64,000 nt of DNA from Ascaris suum. Its lineage: Eukaryota > Nematoda > Chromadorea > Rhabditida > Ascarididae. The DNA lies in the NCBI GenBank assembly GCA_013433145.1, contig CM024172.1, forward strand, positions 6,998,553 to 7,062,552. The letters run 5' to 3'. A model generated the notes under the pieces. The model worked only from the letters and a program-made list of their open reading frames with translations. It was not told the DNA's origin and ran no database searches. The first letter of the stretch is position 1. Each line of letters begins with the position of its first letter. Position numbers and translations under genes: made by a program. Positions 13,260 to 27,259 of this stretch are shown here, piece by piece.

Positions 13260-16200
13260 ATGGGTTTCGGCGCGAACGTTTTATCGCGAACATGCAGAAG
13301 AAAAGAAGCGAGAAAGAAGAAGAAAAAGTTGGAGAGGATGCAGAAAGTTGCTCATGCGACTCATAAAAAGGTCACTTCTTGTTGCTTAATAGTTCAGTGG
13401 ATTATTGCTTCAAAGCAAAGTGGATGTGAATGGCGTGGTGAATTGTTTTTCACTTCGTTTTTTTTTTCTTCATGAAATAATGTTCTGAAGAATATTAGCA
13501 GCATTTGCATTTGTCATGCTCTTCCTGTGTCGGCTTTTGAAGGCGGAAGAGAGAGAGGAGATGCTGAGGCTAAGGAGAGCCGAGTTACCCGTTTTCGATA
13601 GGTGTGTTCGGATGTTTTCAGCGACAGCACATAACACCATTTAATTATTGTTTGTACATTTGCAGGTATTGCTCATTAGCTGAGGTAGTGCTGAAGGGCG
13701 AAACACTTTTTTGTTGTGAGTATTCCTGCGAGGACGAAATTTAAGGGAGGATAACGAAGGTTGTTGATGTTTCAGGTGGAGGATGTTGTTGCGATCAGCT
13801 TCTCTCGGGGTATGAATGAAGGCAAACAAGTTGATGTTAGCAAGCGTCCGCTCAAACATGCGATCAGTGAAGAGCGTAATGAAGTACAGGCAAAGAAAAG
13901 GAAAAGAAGGAAGCACACCAGCTCAGCGTCAAGGGTATGCGTTGCTCGGTATGTAAATTGGAAACGGCAGAAGTAAAGGTGCTTATGCATTTTTGAATTT
14001 CACCGCTTTTTTTTCGGCAGAAAAAATTTCGTTACTGACAGACTGAAAGAAGCAACGTTTTGTTGTTTGGTGCTCTTATATTAGGTGAGCATAAGTAGTT
14101 TTGTCTCTAGTTACAAATATTTCGTCCTTATTTCTCGTTTAATCAACTGTTCAGACTGTGCTAGCCGGCGATCGGTGGGAAATTATTAAAGCAGTCCTTA
14201 TAGACTCTTTTCGTCAACGGTTGTTTTTTTTTTGCTTTGAGCAGTTAGAAGGATATAATATTTCTTGAGGATGTAAGTCACTGGCAACTTTCGGGATGAT
14301 ATTATTTTCAGCTAGAAAAAAGGCGAATGGAAGATTTGAAGAGATCGATAGAAGAAGACGAGGCACAGATCAAGCGTTATGCAACATTGCTGGGCTATAA
14401 GAAGCGTAAAAGCAAAAATATGCCGCAAGTGTTTCGTGCTGAGGGTCTCGACTGTAAGCGCCCTTCTCCACCTCGCATCTTTTTCCTTTTCCAGCAGACG
14501 AATATTTCCTTGTTGGCGAATCGATGTCCTTTCCTCCTGTGCCATCTGTCCTGATTATCATCGCCGGGTTTAGTCACTTCGATAGAATAGTTCGAGCAGT
14601 GACTTTTTTCCTCTCCCAAGGTATCAGAAGTTATGGCAATAAAGTATTTCATCTTTTCAGCTGCTATCATAAAGAAACAGGCAGTTATTACCGTTTCTTC
14701 AAATCTGTCTGTTCAGATAAGCCGTTACGTCCGATTCAAGTAAACTTTATTTTGCTGGAATTCTTTAATTACCAATAGCATTGCCGTAAAACGTTAATAA
14801 ACGTCGCTGAGGGTTTTTGGCGCATTTTTATAGAACATTTTTGAGGTGGCATTGCTGTAAGGGACTTTAACATGGGTGTTTGTTGGAGCATTGCAGTTGT
14901 TTGGAATGGCCACAAAAAGTCTGCAAGAAGTTAGTGACTCGGGGGCATCTGGCAACACAAAAGTCTCTTTTCATGTCTTCCATCTCTCTTCCGCTTGTTG
15001 GATCCGCGCTATACCGGATGGCTATCGTACATTGATTGTTGTGGAAACATACTCTACAACAACCTTTACTGTACTCATCATTCATCATTTATCTCGTAAC
15101 TGACCCTTCACCATACTGTTGTATATTTTATCTTCTCTACTTACCTTTGTGGATTGAATAATGATAGGTGAAGTTGAAAAGCTGTATTATATAATTAGTT
15201 TTGTTTTTGCAGATTTATTGGAATTATGTGATCCTGTGAAAGGTCGCGAAATATTGGCTGAAGAGAGCGAACAAAGCGAGTCGGATATCGAAGAAATTGA
15301 TGAAGAACACCTGGAAGCTGAGGAAATCGATCTAAACGAGGATACTTCTAACTCTGATGCTGATGTGAGTGTCAAGCAGAAAGTCAGACGCGTTTCATTT
15401 GCCGACACACCTCAAGTATGTCCTCAGGTAACATTTATTTCTGTGGTTTTTTATTGTATCAGATACCCTTCTCTGGCAATGCGACATATCGGCTTGTGGT
15501 GCAAAAGGGTTATCAAGAAGAGTCAGTGGTTGTTTTATATAAATATTAATTAAGACACTTCTTATCGACGTTTCGTAAATCTTTTAGTCGTTTTTTTCCG
15601 CTGTATGCATCTACTTTTATGCGAGTCGTTGATATCAAAGAATGTCGTGGTTAAGGTTCGACTATTCTTTGCATTAAATGATTGATTACCATCTTTCATT
15701 CCTTTCCTTAATAAGATTTGCGAACGTCATTATGAGTCTTACTTTTGTCTGCTTTGTTTCAGGAAAACGGAAGTGGGCTGAGCGCTAATGAGAGTGGTTC
15801 AAACCATGATGGGGAGAAAGGATTGAAGAGGAGAGATGTGCAGGGCAGTAAGGAGGGCAATACGGATGAAAGTTGTGATATCAAAGAAGATATTTATGGA
15901 CGTCTTGTGGATAGGAAGACCGGAGAGGTTGTATCTAAAGGAGCTGATGTCAGGCAACGACTAGTCGACCTCGAGAAGGGGTCATGTCCTAACCAGAGCG
16001 AAGAAAGGAAGAAACTCGAGAAGAACCTCAGGGGTACCATAAATCGGCTAAACGAGAATACGATAGTTAGTTCGGTCAAGAGCGTTGGCGACATGTTTGC
16101 ATCTTATGCACACAATGGTATGTCTGATGTGTTCGATGATTAGTGAAGTTGAATGCTTGCACCAGAAAATCAGCAGCGCCTTTATTGGACTGTTGTATCT

Positions 16201-19200
16201 TGTTCCAAAGCAACAATGAAATTCGAAGGCTTCTATGCGAAAACTCAATAAAGAGGATAAGGAACTCACGTTCGGCGATTTCAACAAATTATCTTTATTT
16301 GGACAGGCGAAATATTATATGCAGTTTCTTACAAAACATTTGAGTTTGCATCTCAGAGAGTTTTGAGAGAGATTTTGCGAGAGAGTATGCATAGTTGGAT
16401 TAAGCGAAATTGAGTAGTGACCTCCAAAGGGTAGGATCGTTGAGCGATGAATTGTTGTCGCCAAGAGTGAGGAACTCCGTGCTGCTCCCTTGGAGCTTAG
16501 AACAAGTTGCAGTAGGATCTAGTTATCAACTTGTCCAGGTTTGACAAGCGTTCGACGGAGTAGTGAGGAATAGCAACAATCCACTCGTCGGAAAAAAGCG
16601 GTTAATGCAGACTCAGTTACTGTCTGTTGCTGTTTTTTGTTGGATCGTTTCAGTGTTAGAATTCCCCATAAAATGCCTGTTCTTAACGCAGTTTTGTTGA
16701 AAAATGGAGGCATTTTTGGGCGAATCGCACTGTGCGTTGAGTGAGTTAATAGGACGAGTTGGCGAGGGAACATTTCACTGAAAAGTTGGGGATATGTGAT
16801 ACAGCCCAAACAGTAGTATTTATAACTAGTTCTTAGGCGTTTTTAATAATTCATTTGTACAAGCGGTATTTGTTTTTGTGAGATTTCACGTTCAAAAACT
16901 GACTGAGATGTATCGAATTGTTAACACGAATTGCCCGTCTATGCCTTTTCTTTCGGATATTTCCCAGTTATATAAATGGACACTATCATAGACTGTATTT
17001 TAGTCTGGTGTGTTTACAGAGCTGCGGACCTCATTAATTGCTGAAATACATACGTGTTTCTGGGATTTCATTTCAGTGAGCAAGCAGTGGCATTACTGAA
17101 AAGCGTATTCAATATGTTTTAGAGGTTATATTTAGTCAATGTAAATTCAAAGCTTCGTGGGAGAAATTTTTTCACTTCCTTTTATTGTCTTCTAAAAACT
17201 CTCTTAGTTTAGAGAGCATAGAGAAGGGAAAAAGTTGAGAACGGGGAGCTAATCAACAAGCGGAAATGTGATGCATTTCTGCATCTAATTCTTCAATACC
17301 TGTTTGCTAGCCTGATGGGATTTTTCATAGACGTGAAAGAGGTGCTATTCGATGCTCTCTATAAGAGTGCTGCGGTGGGCTATCGACTGCCGGATCGGAT
17401 CCTTATCGAGTACGCTTTGTTCATCGCACTTCTACACTCGACTGTTTCCGTTGAAATATGTTAGTTTTTTTAATGATGTTTTTTGCACAAAAATATAAGA
17501 TTTTTCACCCGTTTTCTTCATATGTAGAAGAGATAGCTCGCGAGCGGAAGGGTGAGGATTCATTTTTAGTCAAGGAAAGTCTTTTCTCATTTCAGGAGTT
17601 ACTTCCTGGCTGATTGATGGTTTTTTGAGTACTGAAAGGATATTTGCGTGACAACAGTACACTGCACTGGTGAAATGTGGAATAACCACATCTCAGGATT
17701 GTTGTCTGTTGCTTAGCTCCTGTGTTTACATTTATTTCCTTTGTGCTACGTTAGAGGCTATTTAATTTTACAAACTCTTCACTTCGCAGATGTCACTAAT
17801 TTTGCAGAAGTTTTTTCGTACCGAATATAATTTGATAAAATAAAGAGTGAATTGTTGGCATCGCATTAATTGTTGAATCATTTACTTCAGCGTCTAACGT
17901 TACATTTATATAACATCAATGAAGCCGTGTTTTGTCATGTGCACTATAGAAATTAGTTTGTTTTCACATCTTCATATGCTGAGGTTGTAGGTTCCGCGCA
18001 GTTAATACACCTCTGAACGCTATTTCACGTTATTTGCGTTGAGCTTTTATTATTTGCCGTCCACGGAATCAAAGCTCCTTCTGTAGGTGACTAGGAATTC
18101 TCAAGATATCTGAGGAAATTCGTTGTTGGAAGCCCTCGACCACCAAAAAGTTCGCTGAGAATTTGCTTCAATCAAGGAGTTTTCAATTTTTTATACGTGC
18201 GAAATAATCTGATGGCACACAAATTATTCTAGCGTCATATTTTGTGGAGAACTTTATCCTGCGATTCGTTGGTGTAGTTTCTTCGCCACCTGACGATAAA
18301 TCCCTCGAGAATATTTCAATTCTGCTCGCAGAGATGTACAATTTTAAGGTATTTAAATTTTTTCCTATGGATTACCCATTATAAGCTTTTTTGAAGTTAC
18401 TTCATTCTTTCCCTCTGTCAGAGGCACAAAGGGAAAATGAGTGCTTTGCTGCCATTTTTATGGGACTTGGAGAAAATTAGCGATTCTTTTCGGTGGATTC
18501 TTGAGAACATCTGACTGCTTTTGCAGTTGAAAACATCTTCACGTATTTTGCTTCCACCGTTTCCATTCTTCTGCTTCCTATTAGAAAAGTTCCATTGGTG
18601 ATCTCTAAAATACAGGTGGTATCTCTGTTTGCCGGCGTTGAAGAATGCAACGATTGCGACCTCGTAGAATCCGAGTTCCCGACTTGGAACCTTTGAAAAG
18701 GCGTGTGAATCCCACGCCAATCATCACTCCCTCCCCGCCTTTCGAAAAAGCCGAACACTTCTATTCTTGAAAAGCGACTGTGGTTGTTTGTTAATATGTA
18801 GTAATTATTTTAGTAGTTGCAAATCATTGGAATATAAGAAAGTGCTATTTGGTCGTGCTGCAGCATTGGAGGAAGAATAGATTGGTGACAGACGGCACAT
18901 CGAGGTGGGGCTGGATGCAGCTGGTGTCTGATACATTAGATAAACAGTGGGGAATCACCGTTAGCTAAAAAAAAATGCATTCCTAGGCTCCCGCAAAAGG
19001 AACTAAAAGACGAGTGCTTGGTCTGTTGGGTGAAACTAAAACCAGTGCTTTGTATACTGTTGCAGTTTGTGCCGAACTGCTGTACGAGGAGCGTTGTTGG
19101 TTGTTGATATTAAGTTCGATTCTCACCGAAGTACATAGCGCCCACTTAAGGATGAACAATAATGTTTTATGTGTTTACCACAAGGTGCTACGGAGAAATA

Positions 19201-22200
19201 TAACGAACTGAAACGTTTATCGCAGGTGATAAAGGCTTCGATGGTGAAGGAGATTCTAGATCGTTTGAGGGTTGAAATCAGCGACAAACTATTGGAATGC
19301 TCCAAACTGATCCTTTCCTGTAAGATATTTTATTCATTCCGTTTGAGAACAAAGATCCGCAGTTATGACAGCTTAAAGATTGATTCTAGAATGAAGGACC
19401 TTTAATTTGGCCTCTATTACTTAAAAGCTGTCTTAGGGGTGAATTCATTAAAGGGGATTTATTGTTTTTTGCAGACGAACTGCTTATCAAATGATCTTTG
19501 AAGTGCGTGAGAACTTTCTCACGCTGTAACGGTCTATGTAAAGTTGCCTACAAAATAAGCATTGTTGGTCAGTATAGACTTTAGTTATATTTTTCATGAG
19601 CAGCTAGGAATCCTAGTTGATAGAATTGAAGCTTCTGTGTATTTTAATTTTAGACTCGGGTGCAGTAATGAAAAGTCGCGATTCTGATGTCCTTCGAAAA
19701 TACCTCAGCGATGTCCACATTCAACTTTCTCAACTTGCAGAGGAACGTCATCAAGAGTATGCACTCTATTGATATCAAAAACAATCCGCGGTCGTTAATC
19801 TGTGAAATTCGAAAAGCGCTCCTTGGAAAATGATAACGAACTAACCCATTCGTACTTAGTTTTAACGAGCAGGTGTTTTGTACGGGATTGATGGAGAGTG
19901 CAAAGGAGGGGAGGGAGAGACGCTGTTGCAATGTTGCGAGGCCACAATTCTAAGAAAATGTACGGGAGGGGTTTTGCATATTCTGCATAGTGGGAGAGAT
20001 CTGATCGATTTCATAGTTTTGCAATAAAAGAAATGACAGGCTCTGTGAAGTTCCAGAAAAATCTGGAAAATGGCTTGATGTAACTAAATTTATGAATGTG
20101 CACTCCTTTAAATTATTCAAGCCCGACTGATCCAATCTTTTTTCTTTCATTGTGCATAATCAGTCGATATTTTCATTAATATGCATTTCTGTATAAAGCG
20201 AGAGACGTGGTTCTCTGCTCGAAGTGCTTTCTAAAATTATTTGATGCCATAGCAGCTTTCCGAGTGCTGGTACTTGAAATATTCATATAGCTGCGCAGTA
20301 CATTGATTCACCAACTTGCCGGATTATCCCTGTCGCTGCATGTTTGTACACCCAGGTCATTGTTTCACTTTTATGTTAAATGCCATATGTCAAAGTGACG
20401 CTATCATGTGGTGTTCTTTTAATCCAGCGTTCTTGAGGGGAAGCGTGGGGAAATATTTTTTGATGGCGCGGGCACATATTTCCCTTTCATTGTTTCCTTT
20501 TTTCGCTATTGCTGGCGCCTTTATTGGTTGCTTTGAATGTGCTCGAATGTTGCAGACAACATGTACGCTTTTTGGTAGAGGAATTTATGGGTATCAAGAA
20601 TGCCAACATACGCAAATGGACGGATGCAGTGGATCGAACGCTACTCGATCACTACATAAGCATCTTTCGAGGCCTTACCAAAAGTTTGTTCTTGTATTGT
20701 TTTTCGGGGATTTTTATCTCCTCACTGTGTATTTCAAATGAAGAGTACAATGGTGCATTTGCACAGCTGGATAAGCACGCATTCTTCGAATCAAAGGCGA
20801 ATAGCATCGTGAATGTTTTTGCTGAATTGTCTCTTGTCATCCGACGAGGTGAAGATTACGTGATATGATTAATTGCTGCTCAGGTGCTTTTTTTAATGTT
20901 GAAAGCGTGTCGTAAAAAACATTTCTTACTTGTCTTCATAATATGGGGAAGGGAAGGACGATTTAAGTGATAGCGTTTTCATATATGACAGCCATCATCT
21001 CTCCTAGTCTCTTCTGCGGCAGGTGAAAATAGTGTCAATTAGGGGTCAATTTAGGGGCGTACCAAACTCTCCAACTCATTGTGTTTATTTTAACTTATGA
21101 ATGGCGTCATTTTGTGAGCGACATTCAGATCTTCACAGGAGGGAAATGCGAACTGTGTGCAATGTCGAGCAGTTAGCACGCTATATTCATTTTGCTGCGT
21201 TAAATTCCGAAAACTACGTAATGAGTATTTATTAGTGTCCCTCATATATGGGGAATGGAGGAGCAGTGTAAGTACCACAGTATTGGGAGCACTATAAATA
21301 CAACACATTCATATAACTTCATGGGCATTTTGGTCCAGTTCTTTCCCTACTGTCCTCACCTCTGCAGGTTAACCCCTTCTTTCATCGCAGTTTTTTTAAG
21401 CCGCATTGAAGACTTCATAACCCCCGGCGTTGAATTTCACTGATATAAATTCCATTTTCCAAGTTGTGGATTTGTGCACATGCAACTATTATGCTTCCTT
21501 CTTTATGGCTTGTGATATCTTGAAAACTCATGGTGACCAATAGGCCATTTGATTTTTGCTTAATTTTAAAGTGGAATCATATTCTCGAGTCACCAAGGTT
21601 ATTCTATGTCAATTCTGCGCCTACTTGAAAGGTTTGAGCGCAGAGTTTTTTGAGAGGTTTTGTAATAAGGAGAAGGCGGGCCTAACACCAGTTTGAAATA
21701 CGCGAAGGCGATCCTTATTGAGTGGCACAGTCTTCGAGGGCTGAAGCGATAGTTGAATTTTGCATATGTATCCGTAAAGTTGAGGTTCTATGCGCGACGC
21801 CAATTTCAGTTGAAGCGGCGATGACTAAGGACCTAATTTCTTGGTCATTTGATTGTGTGTTTAAAGAGGTGAGAGGGAACGTTGAGGTTGGTTGTTCATT
21901 TTATACAAACATTGGTTACGCAATAAATTGCATACGTAATTAGAAATCAAACACGAATTGTCAATATTATAGAAGTGGAAAAGGAGGCCGAGCTGGGCAT
22001 GAGCGTCGACGACATAGAGCACATAGCGGAGCGAGGTCGATGGTGGATGGTTGGTTCGGCATGGCAACCAGCAATGTCTGCCAATACTGCATTACTTTCC
22101 GTACCCGTTCAACAAGAAGATACCTCGAAGTTCGATCACTCTCTACTCGCGCTGGCAAGAAAAGCTCATATGAATACCACGCTGAGGAGGAATATTTTTT

Positions 22201-24355
22201 GCACGCTCCTTTCTTCACAGGTAAGTCGCTATTAAATAATTTTCATTTGTTTGTTTCTGTTGCTCTTTTCACTTCTTTGAATAACGATGATTTATTGACT
22301 AATCTCAAGGAAGAGCGACTTCGTTTGATATTATTTCTTTCGGTTTTCAAAAGAAGCTGTAACTAGAGGTTACAATCCCCTGAAAGTATGGCGACCGGTT
22401 TTTGTTATACCCTGTTGTGTCTTGTCGAATCCTTATCGCCAGTTGTTGTATCGTTGTCATGTGCACTGTCGAGGCACTAAGACCCATACTCACTACCGAT
22501 CAACTCGATACAAGTGCTGAACTGAACAGAAGAATTGAGGAAGCAACTGACAATCACGAAAAACTATCGAAAGACTTTCTCCAACGCACATAATGTGGAA
22601 CGAGTTTGTCAGCATGAAAGCAGAGATAATAGAGCAGAGAAAAACACTTATCATTGAGCTTATATATGCAAAAGAGGAATTGCTGTGTGGTCACTTCCTA
22701 CCACGTATTCAAATAAGTGGTTATTATTTTTTAGTCGTTTAATTTTTTATTTACACCCAAGTAGTTTTTAGTGCTGTTTTAGTGACAGATCAGTGCTTTT
22801 GGTTTGCCAGTGAGCACGAATAAGTAATTTGTTGTTATGGTTATAGTTGAGGTCAAAATTGAATGCGTCTTTTGTATCCTCGTTATCGCATTTGATTGTT
22901 TGAGGCCATTCATTGCAGTCAGTCAAGTGCCCATGTTTCAACCGATTCTCGGATAGGCTTTCGTGTTAAGCTTATGAGTTATGCACTTAAAGGCTGCAGT
23001 TGGCATTATAGTTGCAGTCTTGCGTGATGGAATCGTTCGTTGGTTCTGAACCCTGAAACAAACAGTTATATGTTATGCGCTACTATTTAAGGATGAAGTG
23101 GATGCGTTCGAACGTCTCATGAGGTTGTCGTTGAAAGGTCAGCAAGAACGCGAGATTATTCATATTTGTGTGCATTGTGCACTTCGTGAATCTTCTTATA
23201 ATCCCTTCTATGCGGCCGTCTTGACGCACTTTTGTGCGTTCCACAAACGGTTCAGGGTATGTCATCTTATCTTCAGTGATGTGCTTGTGAGCGTACGTAT
23301 TAGATGGACAGGTAAATGCTGAATTGAGGTCTGTGACCCAAAAAGTTTGTATTTTCGACCTGATTAACAACTTTAAGTGGTTCACCACGTTGAAGTCAAT
23401 TTTCGCTGTTAATTGACCATCCCATTTCATGAGTGGTTGAACTGATGTAACTCTGAGATTCTGAGGTACTTTCGGTCAAATGCAGAGTGCTTTACCATTG
23501 TGGAAAGCCGTTCATGTTCAGCAAATCTTTACAGTCTGATTGATTACATTCCTGAAATGTTTTGCAGTTAACGACGCAGTATGCTCTATGGGATCGGATC
23601 CGAGAGCTTAATGATTTGCAAACTTGGCAGCGTCCACTTCTAGCTGCTGTCATTGCTGATCTGATTTTAAAGAAGTCGATCGGTATAACAGTGCTAAAGG
23701 TATGTCATTTTGTCCTGAAGTTTGTTTCGCTCTCAATTTGTGCCGAAGATGTGCAGTGTATAACTGGTGCGGGTGAGCCGCTTTGAAGTGCCATAGTTTT
23801 TGGTGAAGTGAACTTACCGCCTTACTTACAACTCATACGGTGTAGTGAAGCATATTTGCCGCCTTGCAGAATATGATCAGAGTGCCGTAGGATTTAGCGG
23901 GCTTTTGGTGCTGGTGCAGTGAGCCAACATGCATCGGCCATCCTTGGTGGTAGACTACACGGCAATACTTATTTCTAAATTACCGCGCACTGTGCAAGTG
24001 AATTTCTTCTGGAGGAGAATAGGGAGGGACCGTTCTAACAAATGCCGCAACACAAATTCAGCGATATATATAACAAAGTTTTCAAATAAAGGTTATCGAA
24101 TTCGGCACAATCGATCCGCTGACAACTCGTTTCCTACGCCGACTTTTGACGAATATACTGACGCGAGCTTCAGAAACTACTCTCGTCGAAATATTTGGAA
24201 GTATTGTCTCATCAGCGAAGCACAAACTCTTCTCGCAGGGTCTGCAGTTGTTCATTGATGTGGCCCTTCGTAAGGAACGCAAGGGTGTTAAACAAGCACT
24301 CCTTTTATCCCGAATCGATTTCCTTGACTCAGTTTGGCATAATGAACATTTCTGA
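13260..24355 (+). CDS. NOM1: NOM1/SGD1-type nucleolar MIF4G + MA3 protein
   Basis: Sixteen exons join in phase: 13260-13370, 13543-13601, 13666-13684, 13776-13934, 14312-14453, 15213-15415, 15763-16117, 17331-17459, 18233-18348, 19226-19319, 19654-19756, 20556-20683, 21973-22220, 23092-23256, 23568-23699 and 24092-24355. The product is about 808 residues (human NOM1 860). The N-terminus is lysine/arginine rich (nucleolar-type), followed by GLDYLLELCDP, an acidic stretch, and EDIYGRLVDRKTGEVV. MIF4G spans roughly 325-540, including RLPDRILIEYALFIALLHST. The diagnostic GRWWMVGSAW follows near 565, then MA3 from about 620 (LKGQQEREIIH, SSYNPFYAAVL). Family members act in the nucleolus in small-subunit ribosome biogenesis and recruit PP1 and the helicase eIF4A3; that is inferred. 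The start is uncertain: 13224 is an in-frame upstream ATG and an earlier 5' exon is possible. Exon 6 may instead end at 15427. Confidence 0.92.
13666..13684 (+). other. 19-nt microexon of the NOM1-like gene
   Basis: This exon is flanked by tgcag and gtagtg. It is needed to join 13543-13601 (phase 2 out) to 13776-13934 (phase 0 in) without a frameshift. It adds only a split arginine codon and YCSLAE. The flanking introns are short (64 and 91 nt). No homologous anchor confirms it, so the N-terminal joins are the least certain part of the gene. Confidence 0.5.
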
Positions 24356-24511
24356 CTATGTATTCGGTCTAGCGTTGGGAAATGTTTCTGCCTACTTCTG
24401 GAATATTTTATACATTGACTTTCTGCTTCTCTTCCAATCAGTTATTTAATGCTTCGGCTAATTTTTTGTCTAATGCAAAATGATGGCTCATTTCTTACCG
24501 TTTTTATCCTA

Positions 24512-27259
24512 ATGGGAAGGCCTGTTTTTGCTTTCCAAATTCTGGCTGGTGAGAACAGAATATTTGACAGATTTTTCTTTGCCTAGGCAGTTGTACGAGT
24601 TTGCCTTGGAGGTTCTGGTGAACTCGCAAAGGTAGGTCGCGTTTGTACTGTCAGAATGACTGTTATTGTTTTATTATTGTTCTCACTTTAACTGATAATT
24701 TTGCCTGTCCAAAATAATAGCAGTGTAATAAGTGCAGTTCCTAAAGTGTGCATTCGGTAAACAGGTTGTACTTAAGTATATTGCATATTTTTTCTTCAGC
24801 GAAAACACTTAAATAAGGGGAAGCCTGGATTTCAGAGCTTGCAAAAATGAGACAAGTCAGCCTAGCAGGTTCCTTCCCTTGATTTCGGGATTGTGGCCAC
24901 TTCACGCATAATTATTCATTACATTAATAAATCACAAATCTAAGCGCTCTCTATGCCCTTTTTTGAGTTCTATAAAGCTTGATGTTGAGTCACTTGATTT
25001 TTATAGTCTTTTCAATTCCATACGTCATTAACGCACCGATGCATGTCACAGCATTCTGCCGACTCGGCTTTTTCATTTTCCGCCAGCCGGTTTCTTTGGT
25101 AGGTAAGTGGTGGATGGTAAAAGTCAATCCTCTTGTTTGATGTCGAACTAAGCCTGCTCTTGAAAACAAATCGATGATCAAAAAATGCATGGCTGAAACG
25201 GTTGAAGTGAGTGATTCGTACAGATCCTCGCAGATATTTTGGGGACTGTGTTTAACAGTCGGCAGAGTGGTATCGTATCAGAGTATACAAATAATCGAAT
25301 GTTCTTTGCATTCGTTACTCGCAGATGTATTCCTGCTGATGATTTAAACATCACGTGATTATGACGCCAGAAACTGAGAGGCCACTCTGAAATACTTATC
25401 GGGTTATCCTTACATCAACAAAAATTTTGTGCTCGTTCATCGTCACATAATCACCGTCGTTATTGGCTGCAGCCGAAAACAAGTTTATCTTTTAATTCAA
25501 CTCGGTGGTTCAAAGTTCCAGTCAGTTCTTTGCAATTTGCTACAACAAACGCACAGTATACCCTTACTGAAAGGAAGATTTATGCAGTAAATTTGCTCAG
25601 AGGTTGCCAATTGACTCTCCGGAGGCGTCACTAATACAAACAAATATCCTCGCTGCGTTAGGTGACTTCGAGCAAACGTTTCCTCTACGTGACCTTTCAG
25701 TTAGGGCACAGCAGCAGACGAGCGACTTGATCCTAGAGGGAACGTTGCATGTCACGCAATTGATGTGATGATTTATGAGAGGACTTCATCCCACATTTTC
25801 TTCCCGCACTTTCTTCCTGCATCTACAAGAGTTACCTGAGTGATGCACATATGCCACATTGCAGTGAGCGCACTTCCCATCTGGTCTATGTGCGCAATTA
25901 GCCCCTTCATGCGCACATTATGTTTTTCCTTAGATTCTCTACTGTTGGAAGATGATGGAGTAGCAAGACGTGCAAGGCAAGTTGGCGCAATATGCGTTTT
26001 TCTCCTTAACGCGTCCAACCGACTGCTTAATATAAAACGTTAAAGATTTCACCTGGCTGATCTGTAGCCTCCCTAGACGTCGTGTGAAAATTTGTTTCGA
26101 AATGGCAGCTGGATGCTCAGTGTTCGATGGCGATGTCACAGTTTCATAGCTGTTGCAGTTTGATTAAACCACTTCATATTGCGATTAGCAAAAGCTATGG
26201 TCGAATTTTTGCTCAGTGTTCAGCAAACGTTCGGACGGGTTGGCTGATTGCAATTTAATAATGCGAGCTTTTTTCAACTTCGATCTATGCCAAATCAACG
26301 TTTTATTTATTACAACACTTTTAACGGTATCTGCGAGCGTCTTAAATCTCTTTTGTGAGATATTCTTTGGCATATATGAGACTGAGATTATTACACTCAC
26401 CTGAAATTATTTCCTATTGATCGTTAATTTAAACTCATTTATTTCAGCTAATGAAAGCCGTCGCACCATCACACTCATGTGGAAATCGAACAACGAGGCA
26501 CTTTTCCTTGTATATGCGAATTGTGCTGAAGAACAAAGACAAAGTAAAATTAAACAGAAATTTCTGGTGAACTTATAGCTGTATAGACTTGGCTAATTGT
26601 GGCGTTGAGTCTCACGAAAAAATTGTTAGGAAGCTTGGGTGGCTGAAGTCGCGCTAATCTGTGAAACCCCAAAAACCATTCGAAGGCCTCCGAAGCTTGA
26701 CGTGTGAAGTGTCGGCAACAGTCGTTTGGAAAGCAATTGTATGGAAGACAGTTTCAAGAAAAGAAATTTTGAATGCTTGTGACTCAGTTCCGCTAAACAC
26801 TTTCGTTCGATTACAGTGCCTTTCAGATCAGTCCATTCTCGTTTAAGCAGGAAACTGTTGCATTTTATTAAAAATTTAGATCCGTGATGGAAGATAAGGA
26901 TGCATAGATGATGCTGCGTAATGAAATGACTTTCACGTCTCTGTCTTTAACGGAACAATTCTCCGGAAGGAAGCACTTCGAGCAGTTGAAGTAAGCCAGG
27001 AATGCTGGCTGAAGAGTGAGGTGGATGGGATAGCAGCTGCGCACTCACTACCTTTAGCATGGAGTTTCTTCCATTTACCGTTGCTGGTTGTTGCACCTGA
27101 AATGGATGTAAGCACTTCCGGTCCCTGCCTTTTCTGGCCTGCAGACTGCAGTATTGTGACGCTTTCAGCACAAAACGTTTTTTATTGGTCGATAAGTTTG
27201 TTTTTTTAATATGCGCTTCAGGGATGGATTGCGAGAGGAACGTTACCCTTAAAGAATGA
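24512..27259 (+). CDS. Candidate seven-exon orphan gene (206 aa)
   Basis: Exon-like segments 24512-24548, 24591-24631, 25574-25750, 26448-26543, 26630-26701, 26908-26990 and 27145-27259 join in phase from ATG to TGA. The best supported joins are 26448 (atttcag acceptor), 26990 (gtaagc donor) and 27145 (gcag acceptor). The protein would carry LRTMD-free, mixed helical sequence such as PIDSPEASLIQTNILAALGD and EAWVAEVALICETPKTIRRP, and would end ERNVTLKE. I recognise no family. It starts only about 150 nt after the NOM1-like stop codon on the same strand, so it could be a downstream operon gene. The donors after 25750 (gtcacg) and 26701 (gtgtga) are weak, the first intron is just 42 nt, and the exon between 24631 and 25574 may be incomplete. 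Short open stretches occur by chance here, so this needs transcript support. Confidence 0.33.

Noticed and set aside
18418..18758. Two overlapping minus-strand frames of 93-100 codons
   Set aside because: They lie in an intron of the NOM1-like gene, have no recognisable motif, and are likely repeat-derived or chance.
20316..20741. 141-codon + strand open frame
   Set aside because: It is a shadow: the real NOM1-like exon 20556-20683 reads in another frame with clear homology.
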